The notes: a model not told the origin generated them from the sequence alone. 64,000 nt of DNA from Strongylocentrotus droebachiensis (GCA_035222895.1 JAVYIG010000041.1:682001-746000); one strand, 5' to 3'; shown: positions 33,871 through 44,905, counted from the stretch's first letter. Translations and numbers: made by a program.

Positions 33871-35884
33871 GTTTGTTTTTTAACTTTTGACAAACCGGGT
33901 CTGGAGGAAAGACTACGCTCAATACTTTATGTTCTTCCACAGGAATAAGATGATGGGGTCTTAGTTTTGAAGATTTTTAAAAAGTTTTGAAATAACCGGG
34001 TCTGGAAGAAAAACTACGCTCTAAACCCATGCTTTATTACCGGGTCTTAGTTTGGAAGATGGTGGGGTCTTAGTTTTGAAGACTTTTTTTTAAATAACCG
34101 GGTCTGGAGCAAAGACTGCGCGCTATACCCAGCTTTATTACAGGGTTTTAGTTTTAAATTCGACAAAATATCCCTTCAAATTTATTACATTTGTGGGTAA
34201 AGTCATTATTACATTTGTGGGTGATTCAAAATATCACTTCAAATTTATTACATTTGTGGGTAAAGTCATTATTACATTTGTGGGTGATTAAAAATTATTA
34301 CATTCGTGGGTAAAGTGGTTATTACATTTGTGGGTGAAATTATTACATTTGTGGGTAAAGTGTTATTACATTTGTGGGTGGTGTTACATTTGTGGGTAAA
34401 GTGTTATTACATTTGTGGGCGTTATTACATTTGTGGGAGTTATTACATTTGAGGGTGTAACAGGGGGGCCCAAATTTGAAATTATGCGAGCCAAATGGTG
34501 ACCAACAGTGACGTAATGGGGGGGGGGGGTCGGTGCAGGGAGGGGCGAGTTTCCGATAAGCATTCAGGGGCCCGCCTTAGGGCCTCTGGTGGGGTCGAGG
34601 CGGCTGAGCCGGCCCCGGAAGCTCAGGGGTTTTAGGCGTTTAATTAAGGTCAGATGAGCATTTTTTTGTATACCTTATTATTTTATGACACTGGCAGGTC
34701 ACTATTTGGCGTGGGTTTCAGGGGGCGGAGCCCCCAAAAAATCAGGGGTTTTAGGCATTAAATTACCGTCAGATGAGCATCTAAAGGCCCGCCGTAGGGT
34801 CCTAGGTGGAATCCAGGGGCAGAGCCCCCGGGAGCTTAGGGGTTTTAGGCATTTAATCACGGTCAGATGAGCATATTTAGATGCCTCATTAATTTTTAAC
34901 ACTGGCAGTTAACTATTCTTTCTTTCTTGCTCTCATTCTATTTTATTTCTCTTTAATATACTTTTTCAAAAAAGTGGGGGGGGGGGGGGGGGGAGGAAGC
35001 TCGAGGCTCCCAATCCCCGCCCCACCTCGGGCCTGACATGTAGGAATATCAAGAATCAAGTAATTTGTCATTCTCCAACAAACACATACAAACGTATTAA
35101 CTAAAAAGTGAGGAAAAATCTCGGAAATTATGTCATTTCTTTTCCTTTCCTTCCTTCTCTCTTATTTTTTTTGATTGGGGGGGGGGGGGGGGGTCAACAG
35201 CTTGGGAGGCAAGGCCCTTTCGGCTCCCCGATCTCCTTCTTCCCCCTTTTCTTTTTTTCTTCCTCTTCTTTCTTTGCCTTCTCTCCTCTTTCCCTTTCCC
35301 TTCTTTTCCTTTCTTCTCTCTTTTTTTTTTTTTTTTTTTTGCGGGGGGGGGGGGGGGCCAAGGCCCGCTCATCCCCCCTGGATCCGCGCCTGCCGTACAG
35401 TAACAATAAGATGAGACTTATACAAACTCTATGTGACAAAATGTTCATGGCTGGTATACGTACCAAGCAGGCAGAAGCAGATGCCGACACCCTGAATGTC
35501 TCCACAGCACTAGCAGTAGCAGAGTCAGAACAGGTGCAAGTTGTTGTCGTTGGTACGAACGTAGACTTACCGGTCATGCTAGTTGCTCAAGTGGGTTTAC
35601 TGCTACTTGTGTGTTTAAAACATGTATTAAAGGTATTTTAATGAGTTCCTTATGCTAAAAAACATATATTTAGACATTTAAATTTTGTATTTGGGTTATC
35701 TAGTTCCTAAGTAATAAGAAATTCAGGAAATGGCGGCAATTTGGACGCCATCTTGGATTGCGGAAAACGCTCAAGGAGGATTTATGAGCACTTTTATTAT
35801 GTTATTTTACATATATTCCCGGACCTATCCTGTAAAATCAGCTTGTTATGAGCAATGTCCATGTTAGCTGATGTTCTTAGCCTA

Positions 35885-36309
35885 ATATCTTGACTTGAGA
35901 TAACGTTGTTCCAGGAGACTACGGAATAGACTACACGTTTGTCCTTAGACAGCGAGCGAGGACCCTGCAGCAATCCCCATCTTCAGTTGGAGCTTTCTCC
36001 ATTCGACGCCAAAGGCTCCACTCCTGGACCCCACCCAGAAAGGGTGGGGTGTGTGTGACATACGGATAAGTCCCGTGTCATACTATGGAGATTTTTAGAC
36101 TGACAACGCTTGTGGAAGTTTGATTATCTCTCCCACCCTACCTCCTTTTTTTCTTCTATGTTCGGAATTTAAAAGGTAATATTATGTGTCCCCCTCCTGG
36201 GCCCGTGAATTTGGATCCGTTCTAATTCACGGGGAATAGTTCGGGATCTTTTTGTTACTTTTGTCTTTTATAACAAATTGAAATGTCATTCTAATCTATA
36301 AATATTATC
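35885..36309 (+). repeat. Unit 3, segment between the long-TIR element and GPCR-3
   Basis: Continues the unit after the insertion: ACTTGAGATAACGTTGTTCC, the CAGCGAGCGAGGACCCTGCAG block, CTCCTGGACCCCACCCAG, and TTCTAATC before the acceptor-like CTGCAG (AG at 36323-36324). Confidence 0.85.
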
Positions 36310-37491
36310 ATGACCTTCCTGCAGATTTTGGATCCTGAAGAGTCTACCCAATTCAACAACAACAACATGACACCTCTCTTATCTTCAGATGATAGTAACC
36401 TACCACTATCGGCATTGATTCCAGTCGTAGCTATCTACAGTATCCTCATTGCGACCACTGTCATCGGAAATCTTCTCGTCATCATTTCATACTTTCAACA
36501 CAGAAAGTTACGTCAACGACCGGCTAACCTGATCATTCTCAATCTTGCTTTTGCCGATTCGATCGTCGGACTGGTGTCGTTAACGGTCAATCTGACGACC
36601 ATTGTAAGTGGGCGTTGGTTGTTCGGCGAGTACTTCTGTAGATTATACGAAGTTATCGAATACGTAGCCGGCTACGTATCGTGCGTGATGATCGTGTTCA
36701 TCAGTATCGATAGAGATTTGTTAGTTACGAAGCCCATCAAACACCGATCATTCGTAACACGAAAACGTGTTCGATATGCAATCATATCAGCTTGGGTAAT
36801 CAACTTGGCAGTTTTTGTCGTACTTTCTTTTGGATGGTCGGCTTTGGGTGGACGAAAGGAGACGTTGGATTATTCGCACGAGTGTTCCATGGAGTTCCTT
36901 ATGAATCCGTTCGTAACATTAACTCTTAGTCTTGGATTCTTCATACCATTTTCGAGTATTGCTTTTTTAAATGTTCTTATTTTTGTTAACATCAAGAGGC
37001 AGTTTGATAAATTCAAAGTTATCACAATCAACCGAAACTTTGATAAAACAACAGAATGTCGTACAAACATGTATGCTGTACAAGGAGACAAGGATGGTAA
37101 TGATGATCAAACGAAATCTTTTCGTCTGTCTTCTACTTCACAGCGAGCCAATACATCTATGAGTATCCAAACTGTTTCACAAGCAATCTACATGAACGCG
37201 AAACCAAATACCAAATTGGATCAGTTTACCAGCGTGAGACTTCAAAAGAATACAATAATTGCCAAGAAGCTAGCCCTTGTTGTCATGGTGTTTGGCGTGT
37301 GTTGTCTTCCATATGGAATCTGCACCATTGCGAATGCTTTCTGCGAAGAAACATGCATCAGTAACCTGGTTTGGGATATTACTGAGAATATGCAATGGGC
37401 TAATTCTGGGATAAATCCAATCCTTTATGCTTTCACGAATGTCCAATTTAGGCGAAATTTCGTGAGACTATTTCGATGTCGATCAAAATGA
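36310..37491 (+). pseudogene. GPCR-3, receptor copy with lost start and altered key residues
   Basis: The frame stays open through all seven helices to the usual tail RCRSK, but several features are lost. The conserved start ATG is TTG here (36328). The in-frame ATG at 36310 lies before the acceptor-like CTGCAG, so a spliced message would lack it, and the next ATG (36367) would remove the first 13 residues including the Asn run. DRY reads DRD, D3.32 reads E (VIEYVAG), the TM2 motif reads LAFADSIVGL, one Ile is missing in TM5 (SLGFFIPF) and six residues are missing in the third intracellular loop. It retains C3.25, NPILY and the loop Cys. Either a young pseudogene or a diverged receptor. I favour the former. 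The translated length is 374 residues from the ATG at 36367. Confidence 0.75.
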
Positions 37492-37602
37492 TTGAAAAAT
37501 GTTCAAGTGAACAAGTTTTTGAATGCAAACAAATTCTTGGTGAACATTAAGGTTTCAGACATGGCTATAGCACGAAACTTACATTACCAAATTTGATAAA
37601 TC

Positions 37603-37608
37603 AATAAA
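37603..37608 (+). terminator. AATAAA signal downstream of GPCR-3
   Basis: AATAAA at the conserved distance of about 110 bp after the stop. Confidence 0.65.
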
Positions 37609-37639
37609 CGCAATTCACTGATGAGGGTAGAATCACTGT

Positions 37640-37920
37640 CGGACTTTCTTTCTTCAGATTTTGCAAAGGCCTTTGACACAAGTGACCATACTGTACCACT
37701 ATGGCTTAAGAAGATTAGCATTGGACTGGGTTAAAATGACCTATGGAACATGCATTAATTTCGGTAGTGAATCTGAAGAAGAAAAAAAAAATTGACCTGC
37801 GGGGTAACCCAGGGATCCGTTTTAGGACCAAATCTTTTCCTGATATATCAATGGTTCACCGAACTTTTCATAATATCGTCTGTCGCTGACGATTCTAAGC
37901 TACATTTGCACATTTAACAC
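37640..37920 (+). pseudogene. Decayed LINE reverse-transcriptase relic (unit 3)
   Basis: Same relic as at 23025 and 59220. DFAKAFDTSDHTVPLW is readable, followed by a frame change and GVTQGSVLGPNLFLIYQ. Confidence 0.8.
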
Positions 37921-37989
37921 AGGGGTGAAACAGAATACACATAGGAGATTTCTAGGGGCAGGGGGCACGTGCCCCAGGCGGCACTTTAA

Positions 37990-39336
37990 GGGGGTGAAAG
38001 GGGGAAAGAGGAAGGGGAAAAAAGGAAGAGAAGTCATGATCATTAAGGCTTATGCGTTTCCCTTCGATAGAGTTTTTGAGGGGTAAAGTTGCGAAATTTT
38101 CTTAAGCTCGGTCGCTTTGTTCACTCGCATGTGTTGCTTCAGGATCTCGAAATTCAGTTCCCTAATTTAAATTATAGTTTATAAAAAAAAACTTTTTAAA
38201 TGGTTGGAAAATGTGTAAATCTCTTTGCTTTGCTCCTTAATGTTCCGCAATATTTTTGTATTTGATTATTGTATCTTAATTTATTGTATCAGATTATTTT
38301 GTTGCCATTGTTGTCATTTTGCCGGGGTTTTATTTCTTTAACTATCTTTTGGAATTGTAAATTTTTGATGCGCTACAAATCTACAATTAGTATAATCTTT
38401 GTTAATATCCTAATCATTGTACTGTAGTGTAAAAATGATGATTAGGGAGGTTAAATATTTTAAGAAATTTTAGATTTCTGTTACGTTGCTAAATTCTTTG
38501 ATTATAGAAAGTTAGTTAATTTCGCACCCTATTTGAAGAAGAATTGAATAATTATAGAGTCGCTTATATGTTCAAAATTCGCAACACCGCTTCTCTGTTG
38601 CAGTCATATACGTACGGCTAGGGGAGGGGCCGCGTGTTCCCCGAGCATTTATGGGGAACGACATGCCCTATTATCCTCATATTTTGGTGCCTGAGTAATA
38701 TTATATCTATACTATTTATTTTTACGTGAGCTAGTGATAAAATTTTTACTTTCATGATACAAAAAAAACTATCAAACGTTTGATCTCATTTAAAATATGT
38801 TACAATCACCATTCAGCGCCTCTCTTTGGTGAGTTCAAAATGTTTTATTGTTTTATAGATTAGTTTACATTAGTTTTTTACAACACGCTTATGGAACAAG
38901 AACCAATGAAAATGATATTATCAATCTTATAAAAATAAAAACAAACATAGGGAAACGGTTTGTATCATTTTTTGTCGCAAATACTTAAAATGCTAATGAA
39001 ATTAGAAAAAAAAGTTCATCGCCAAAAAGCTTTAGAGAAATATTCAAAACGGACCTTCTTGAAGAATGAAATTTAATTACTTCTTATTGGCACATTTAGT
39101 GTAAATATTGAACATTACGCATAGAATTACCATGAAATAATTCACGATATTGTGTAAATATTTAAATTCTACATTTGTGTACAAATATGTTTGAGTGATG
39201 TTATCATTTCGTGTATATATTTGAAAACAACAAAATTGTTTTAATGTTAGTGCAAACTGTTACTTCTTTATGATTCATCGTTTATTATTAACTTGTTGTC
39301 ATAAATGATAGTGCATCAAATGGGGCCAACCTAGAC
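37990..39336 (+). repeat. Unit 3, 3' flank
   Basis: Matches 59580-60911 and 24750-25785. It includes a single degenerate copy of the motif that was expanded to a minisatellite in unit 1 (GGGGAACGACATGCCCTATT at 38652). No gene. Confidence 0.85.
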
Positions 39337-39944
39337 TACCCAATAAACAAAATCACGTTAAAATCACGTCAATATCAAGGTATCGACTTGAAGAGAGTTA
39401 CGTTCTTGAAACACCGGACATTTACGTAAATGTGTTATTACGTTTATTGCACTAGGTCACTAAAAACACACGTACACTAAATCACGCAATTGTAACTGCA
39501 ATATCACCATAATAATAACGTGATTATCCCTACCTTGGAGACCATGGTTTGTAAACCTAATACTCTCGTGTTTGTTTGGTTATAAAATTACATCTTCATA
39601 AACGAAATTATCGCGTCACAGAAACACGTGAAGCGTTAGTGATAGTTTTAGTCAAAATATCTGCGTGAAATTCACGTGAATATTACGAGGCTGACTTGAG
39701 ATGAATCATGTTCTTCATTAACGTGAAAATTACGTCGAAGAGGAAATATGTTACTGTAACCCGCGTTCTACCCAATAATTACGCAAATGTTACACAATAA
39801 ATGAACCAAAATAATGATCTTCTCATCCCGTTTCTAAACATCGTGTTTTGGATCTTCCATAATTACGTCCAGGCGCGTCGGAAGCAGTTTGGGATTAGAG
39901 GGGGTGGGGTGGGATGGGTGCAAACATCCCAGAAGAGAAAGCTA

Positions 39945-40570
39945 GTTGCAACTGGTCCAGTTGATGAACCAGTTAATGCCAACTGGTAACCCTGGAAATT
40001 GAAATGGGCTAAATGATCCAGTTGATCCAGGCCAGTTAGAATTCAACTGGTCTAGCTGAGCCATTAGAACCATTTGGTAAAACTTCCAACCAGTTGAACA
40101 GCAACAACACTTCAATACTGGTACGTCTGTATTTCCAATGTAAGGGCATCGGTAATAAGTAGACTTACATATTTTAATTAATCGAAATTTTTTCATATAC
40201 TTGTATTTTATTGAAATCATTTTAGTTCATAGTTAATTTTTCCCTTATTCATGTTTAACTAAATGTAATGAAAACGAAGTAGCGAAATGTCCTAATAACT
40301 GGTAATTTATATTTGTAGTATTTTCGAAATGAACTGCATATATTAACTAAATCATCAGTAATTAAGAAATATGCTGTAAATTCAGATAAATTGTTAAAAA
40401 ACATAGATCTGCAAGCACCCCATATTCAATATGCAAATTAATTGGTGTCAGCTGGTTCAACCGGAAATATGCCAACAGCCAGTCATCAACTGGTGCAACT
40501 GGAAATATGCACACTCCAGTTACCAACTGGTGCAATGAAAATATGCCAACAGTCAGTTATCAACTGGTGA
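39945..40570. repeat. CAACTGG / CCAGTTG repeat patches
   Basis: At 39950-40095 and 40440-40570 the sequence is built from CCAGTTG and CAACTGG with ATATGCCAACAGTCAG spacers, repeating roughly every 37-40 bp in the second patch. Confidence 0.8.
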
Positions 40571-40589
40571 ACATAGAAATATGCCAACA

Positions 40590-41102
40590 GTCACGGGATT
40601 ATCACCACGGAACTTAAATGGTAACTGTGAAACCATCAAGACACCCAAGAATAACTCATTTTCACACCTGGAAAACACGGAATACCCAGCTTATATTAAT
40701 AATCCGTTTGAGTCACGAGATCATCACCGCGGAACTGCTGGAAACTTTGACTACCATTTAAATAGGTGTTTTAAGACACCTAATAATTACTAATTTTTCA
40801 CATCTAAATATCACGGATTCACAGCTTAGATTAGTAATCAGTTTTAACTACGTGATCATCACCAAGAAAGTTATGGTAACTTTAAAACCATTTAAAAAGG
40901 TGTTTTACGACACATAATAATTACCAATTTTTCACACCTAAAAGTCTCGTATGCCCAGCTTAGATTAATAATCCGTTTGAGTCACGAGATCATCACCGCG
41001 GAACTTATGGCAACTTAGACTTCCATTTAAAAAGGTGTTTTAAGACACCTAATAATTACTAATTTTCACACCTAAATATCACGTATTCACAGCTTAGATT
41101 AG
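40590..41102. repeat. About 130-bp tandem repeat, left block
   Basis: Units containing GAGTCACGAGATCATCACC, GGAACTTATGGTAACTT, AAAAGGTGTTTTAAGACACC (a short palindrome) and TAATTTTTCACACCTAAA. About four copies precede the LINE, and the array resumes at 46051. Confidence 0.88.
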
Positions 41103-41122
41103 TTCAGTTCAGTTCAGTTCAG
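41103..41122. repeat. (TGAAC)n tail of the LINE
   Basis: AGTTCAGTTCAGTTCAGTTC on the + strand. It is the 3' terminal microsatellite used for target priming in this LINE group. Confidence 0.8.
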
Positions 41123-41502
41123 TTCATTTTATTCAAAACCATACAAAGCATGATATAATCTGTTACATAAAAAAGAGACTGGTAATAGTACATCAATCAA
41201 CATATTCTAACTTGATTACATCATAAACTGAATGGTTTTAGGACCCCTTTAGAAGCTAAGCTTGTGAGCGGGGCCCTATAACAAAATACATACATTTACA
41301 GTAAAAAGAATGTTACGTATGATTATACAATGGATGAAAATACTAAGCTACAGAATATAGAACATACAAATACTCTCACACACACACACACAGACACCAC
41401 ACACGCACATCACCATACACAGCAATTAAACACACTGACGAGTAGGTCCTTAGTGGTCAAAAAGCATTTCAGAATGAGAAATTACTAAGATGCGAATAAA
41501 AA

Positions 41503-44439
41503 CTATGTCAGTCTTCCAAGCAGGTACGTTTTAGATAAACTTCTAAACCTAGAAAGAGTTGTACTATTTTTTATATCATCAGGCAGACTGTTCCATTCTT
41601 TAATGCAAGAGATATGGAAAGAGGTCAGAGTGACATTTGTTCTTGGAAAAGGCTGTCGAATAAGACACCTTTGACGTGTATTATAATTATGAATTTGCGA
41701 GTTCTGACGGAATAAATCTTTTAACGTACATTCATGAGGCATAGACTTAAGATTAAACATAAACAATATGCAATTGAACGACACAAGTCCACTTAGTGGT
41801 AACGATCTTAGTCGAAGGAACAATGGAGAACTTGGATGTCTATAATAAGAATTAGTAATAAGCCGTATTGCTTTCTTCTGCCATACTCTCAACTTATCAA
41901 GATATGACTTAGAGGTGTTTCCCCAAGCAACATTACAATATGTCAAATAAGGAAGAATAATACTATTATATAATGTTATCAGCACTCTTTCAGGTAAAAT
42001 AAATTTTAATCTAAAAATGACACCTACACTACGGGACAACTTTGTGCATACAGCATCTAAATGATTTCTCCAAGATAAATGCTCATCCATGGTTAGCCCT
42101 AAGAACTGAACATTTTCACTAAGCGCAACATCATGGCCTCCAACATTAAGAAAAGTAATGCCATCTGGAAGCTTTTTACCCTTGGAGCGAAAAATAACAC
42201 ATTTGGTCTTTTGAACATTCAACAATAACTTATTACAACAATACCATGCATACAGTTTCTGAATCTCTTGATTCGCAATTAGTAATAAATCTTCAGCCTT
42301 CTTATCAGCCAACAGCAAGCTGGTATCATCAGCAAAAAGTGAGTATGAGAATAATGTTGATGAGTGTATTATATCATTTATATAGATCAGAAACATTAGG
42401 GGACCAAGAACAGAACCCTGAGGTACACCATATTTAATAGAAGCAAGTTGAGAATTAGTACCATTCACCACAACAAATTGTGTCCTGTCAAACAAATAGC
42501 TTTGGAACCAAGACAATTCTACACCACGTATTCCATAATGCTCAAGTTTCCTAAGGAGGATGCCATGGTCAATAGTATCAAACGCCTTAGATAGATCTAA
42601 GAATATCCCCAAACAATACTTGTCTCCATCAATAGCTTTTATGATATTACTTAATAAATTAAACACACCCATTTGTGTGGAGAAGTGCTTACGGAAACCA
42701 CACTGCTGAGGAATCAAGATATTCTTTTTAGATAGAAACTCATTTAAGCGTTTATAAATTATTTTCTCAAGAATTTTAGAAAAGATTGGTAACAATGCTA
42801 TTGGCCTGTAATTAATGACGTTTTTACGGTCAGATTTTTTATACACTGGTACTACTTTAGCTACCTTGAGTTTATCAGGAACAACTCCCTGAGATAAAGA
42901 CATATTCATGATTTTACACAAGGGATCAATAAAAAGGTGAATGCACTCCTTTATAATTCTAGGTGAAATATCATCAGAACCACTAGATTTAGATGGTTTC
43001 AAAGACAACACAATATCGATGATCTCAGATTTTGAAGTTGGTTTTAGAAACATTGACTCATTATCATCACACTGTTTCATATAATCTTGAAAAGATTGTG
43101 GTACTTGAGGAATGTCTGCACTGATTTTCATGGGTAATCCAATGAAATATTTATTAAAACTTTCAGCCTTATCCTTGGCAGAAGAAAGAAGTACTCCATT
43201 AAAATCCATCTCTTGAGGGAGTGAATGCCTAGTTGACCGACCTAACAATTCATTGATATGAGACCAAGTTTTCCTAATATCACCTTTAACACTGTGGAAC
43301 AAATCATTGTAATATTTTTGCTTGGCTGTACGAAGAGTATTAACCAAGACATTCTTATAATCGATATATTTCTTTTTATTCACAGCTGTTGGTCTCTTGA
43401 CATAACTACCATAAAGCTTATGTTTATGATTTATTGTTTTCAATAAACCACGAGTTACCCATGGCTTTTTACATTTACTTTTTATCGATACTTCAATTAA
43501 TGGGAAACATAAATTATATAATTCCAGAAATATTTGTAGAAAATGTTCATATGACTCATTGACGCCTTCCAGTGAAGGCAGAGCCTGCCAATTAATTTCA
43601 GCTAAGTGTTGCTTGAACCTTGAGATTCTTTCATCATTTATTGACCGCCTCATAACTTGTCCATCTCTCTTGACAGAAGTTACCACAGAGCCATTTTTAA
43701 CACAAAATATAGGCATATGATCTGAAATATCTGAACATATTATACCCGAGCTAAACTCATTTTGAATGCAGTTTGTGAAAATAGTGTCAATCAATGTTGC
43801 ACTAATTTCAGTAATACGGGTAGGTTTAGTGATGAGAGAAAATAATCCAAATGAGTACATGAAATCTACAAAATCTTTAACGCTACGATCAGTATCATAA
43901 TTCATTAAATTGATGTTGAAGTCACCCATTAAATATACTTCCTTGTTTTCTCTACTCAATAGCTGATGTTCTAAGTTTTCCACAAAGGATATACTATCAT
44001 AGCTTGGAGCCCTATATACACATCCAACAATAATCTTTTTACTGAGGTTTGTTATTTCAACAAAAACAATTTCATACCCTGAATTGGATCCAGATAAATC
44101 AAAACGGAATTTAAATTCCAAATCATCTTTAATGTACAGACATGCCCCACCGCCATTTTTGTCTGCCCTACATATGTGAACAAAAGAATAGCCAGGTATC
44201 TGAAACATATTGACATCAGTTGAAGTTTTAAACCAAGTTTCAGAGACACCTATCACAGAAAAATCATGCTTTAAGCAAGACAACAATTGTAACATCTCAT
44301 CATAATTCTTACATAAACTCCTGGCATTTACATGCAAAAGATCGAAATTTCCTTGTAGATTCTGGTCAAATGCACCACAATCAGCATATGCACAATCTCT
44401 AAGCATTATGTTTACATCTTCTTCAACAATGGTTTCCAT
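41503..44439 (-). CDS. LINE ORF2: endonuclease and reverse transcriptase
   Basis: 978 residues. The N-terminal apurinic-type endonuclease (about 30-245) shows LLHVNARSL, SETWF, YRAPSYD, GDFNINLM and SDHMPI, the catalytic Asp/Asn/His set. The reverse transcriptase (about 500-770) shows YRPIALLP, FLDLSKAFDTIDHGIL, GVPQGSVLGPLMFLIYIND and the catalytic FADDTS near residue 700. The C-terminus (WQKKAIRLITNS, HNYNTRQR, WNSLPDDIK) is typical of CR1/L2/Jockey-group LINEs. Its role is target-primed reverse transcription of the LINE RNA. No stop or frameshift is seen, so it may be active. The start METIVEE is the first Met after a spacer rich in CT/GT repeats. Translation after ORF1 would need reinitiation or an internal start. 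Confidence 0.93.
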   Translation of the reverse strand: METIVEEDVNIMLRDCAYADCGAFDQNLQGNFDLLHVNARSLCKNYDEMLQLLSCLKHDFSVIGVSETWFKTSTDVNMFQIPGYSFVHICRADKNGGGACLYIKDDLEFKFRFDLSGSNSGYEIVFVEITNLSKKIIVGCVYRAPSYDSISFVENLEHQLLSRENKEVYLMGDFNINLMNYDTDRSVKDFVDFMYSFGLFSLITKPTRITEISATLIDTIFTNCIQNEFSSGIICSDISDHMPIFCVKNGSVVTSVKRDGQVMRRSINDERISRFKQHLAEINWQALPSLEGVNESYEHFLQIFLELYNLCFPLIEVSIKSKCKKPWVTRGLLKTINHKHKLYGSYVKRPTAVNKKKYIDYKNVLVNTLRTAKQKYYNDLFHSVKGDIRKTWSHINELLGRSTRHSLPQEMDFNGVLLSSAKDKAESFNKYFIGLPMKISADIPQVPQSFQDYMKQCDDNESMFLKPTSKSEIIDIVLSLKPSKSSGSDDISPRIIKECIHLFIDPLCKIMNMSLSQGVVPDKLKVAKVVPVYKKSDRKNVINYRPIALLPIFSKILEKIIYKRLNEFLSKKNILIPQQCGFRKHFSTQMGVFNLLSNIIKAIDGDKYCLGIFLDLSKAFDTIDHGILLRKLEHYGIRGVELSWFQSYLFDRTQFVVVNGTNSQLASIKYGVPQGSVLGPLMFLIYINDIIHSSTLFSYSLFADDTSLLLADKKAEDLLLIANQEIQKLYAWYCCNKLLLNVQKTKCVIFRSKGKKLPDGITFLNVGGHDVALSENVQFLGLTMDEHLSWRNHLDAVCTKLSRSVGVIFRLKFILPERVLITLYNSIILPYLTYCNVAWGNTSKSYLDKLRVWQKKAIRLITNSYYRHPSSPLFLRLRSLPLSGLVSFNCILFMFNLKSMPHECTLKDLFRQNSQIHNYNTRQRCLIRQPFPRTNVTLTSFHISCIKEWNSLPDDIKNSTTLSRFRSLSKTYLLGRLT

Positions 44440-44839
44440 TATTTACAATTAAGAAAATTAATGGCACAATAAACTCTAAACACATATAAGTCTTGGAAAT
44501 GACCACCCAGGATGGCATACATACTTGCATACATAACAAAACACAAACAAACATTCACACACAAACACACACACACACACAATACATGATTATGAGTAAA
44601 TATAAGAAATATACTACAAACATTAAAAGGTAATAAAAACACATATAGATACATGTAAAAAACAACAACTGACTGCAGAACCCACTCCTTAATTACTTTA
44701 CAGAAAAAAAGCTAACACGAATATTACAACAAAAATATCTAAGCTAGAATGAAAAGAAAAAAAGACCTATACATTTAATACATTTAATAGACCATAATTA
44801 CATAACAGCTTGCACCAAACTTGAAGAAGAGAAAAATGG

Positions 44840-44874
44840 AAGAGTTCTAAGAAAGAGAAAGAGAGAGAGAGAGA

Positions 44875-44905
<31 letters not shown>

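Larger units (their letters stand above)
31150..34462. mobile_element. Ginger-like fold-back element with about 1-kb arms
   Basis: Ends TGTTACACCCTCAAATG and CATTTGAGGGTGTAACA, inserted in a poly-G run, so the target duplication (GGGG or similar) cannot be resolved. The arms (31150 to about 32123; about 33427 to 34462) are inverted copies. Each has an outer array of ACCCACAAATGTAATAA units, then tandem blocks of AGACCCGGTAATAAAGCATG and AGTCTTTCCTCCAGACCCGG, then an inner unique part. The centre carries an integrase-like exon. TGT...ACA ends plus an integrase match the description of Ginger DNA transposons (established family). The assignment here is an inference. Confidence 0.75.
31104..35393. 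mobile_element. hAT-type element nested in copy A
   Basis: Ends CAGGCGCGGATCCAGG and CCTGGATCCGCGCCTG, flanked by an 8-bp duplication CGTACAGT (31096-31103, 35394-35401). Copy B has the empty site GTACAGTAACAA. Without the fold-back element inside it (31150-34462) it is about 1 kb. Poly-G tracts lie next to both ends, and tandem blocks at 34560-34920 (GTCAGATGAGCAT) recur inverted at 16960-17200. The low-complexity frames at 35108-35640 are artefacts of poly-C/T tracts. Confidence 0.9.
28600..35583 (+). pseudogene. Broken XPG/FEN1-like transposase gene, copy A
   Basis: Readable in pieces, each in a shifted frame. Near 28628, TGHNTFHNMGGIACVTPPG. At 28718-28996, a stretch with PDYVLELDLCPSRSGF and ILPFTNLDPSNPSTIYTAL. 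At 29940-30090, GDWKLHLSCVREMIPHFH. At 30400-30933, a 177-residue piece with VVMRKPTKSSLGLLLKSF and LDGGHLL. At 30940-31103, VVFLGYGSATSTE and FDGNMP. At 35402-35583, EADADTLNVSTALAVAES followed by VVVVGTNVDL. The EADADT...DxD pair is the metal-binding pattern of XPG/FEN1 nucleases. Here the first Asp of DVD is Asn, and the C-terminal part present in copy B is deleted. A hAT/Ginger nest separates the last two pieces. Non-functional. Confidence 0.8.
28314..35884 (+). mobile_element. Long-TIR DNA transposon with XPG-like nuclease gene, copy A (nested inserts)
   Basis: Inverted termini (left TGGCCATGAGCATTAGG, right ending TGTTCTTAGCCTA) extend over roughly 300-380 bp and include AACAAGCTGATTTT and GGCCGCCAT blocks. 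A 3-bp ATA duplication lies at the edges (28311-28313, 35885-35887), judged against the empty site in units 1 and 2. It shares position and orientation with copy B (53667-57477), so the insertion preceded duplication of units 3 and 4. The XPG-type nuclease, long TIRs and 3-bp duplication point to Academ-type transposons, by family knowledge only. It contains four later insertions (29434, 29839, 31104, 31150). Confidence 0.8.

Noticed and set aside
35108..35641. 177-codon frame rich in Ser/Phe/Gly
   Set aside because: Runs through poly-G, poly-T and CT tracts at the end of a hAT element. Only its last part (after 35402) is real coding remnant, belonging to the XPG-type gene.
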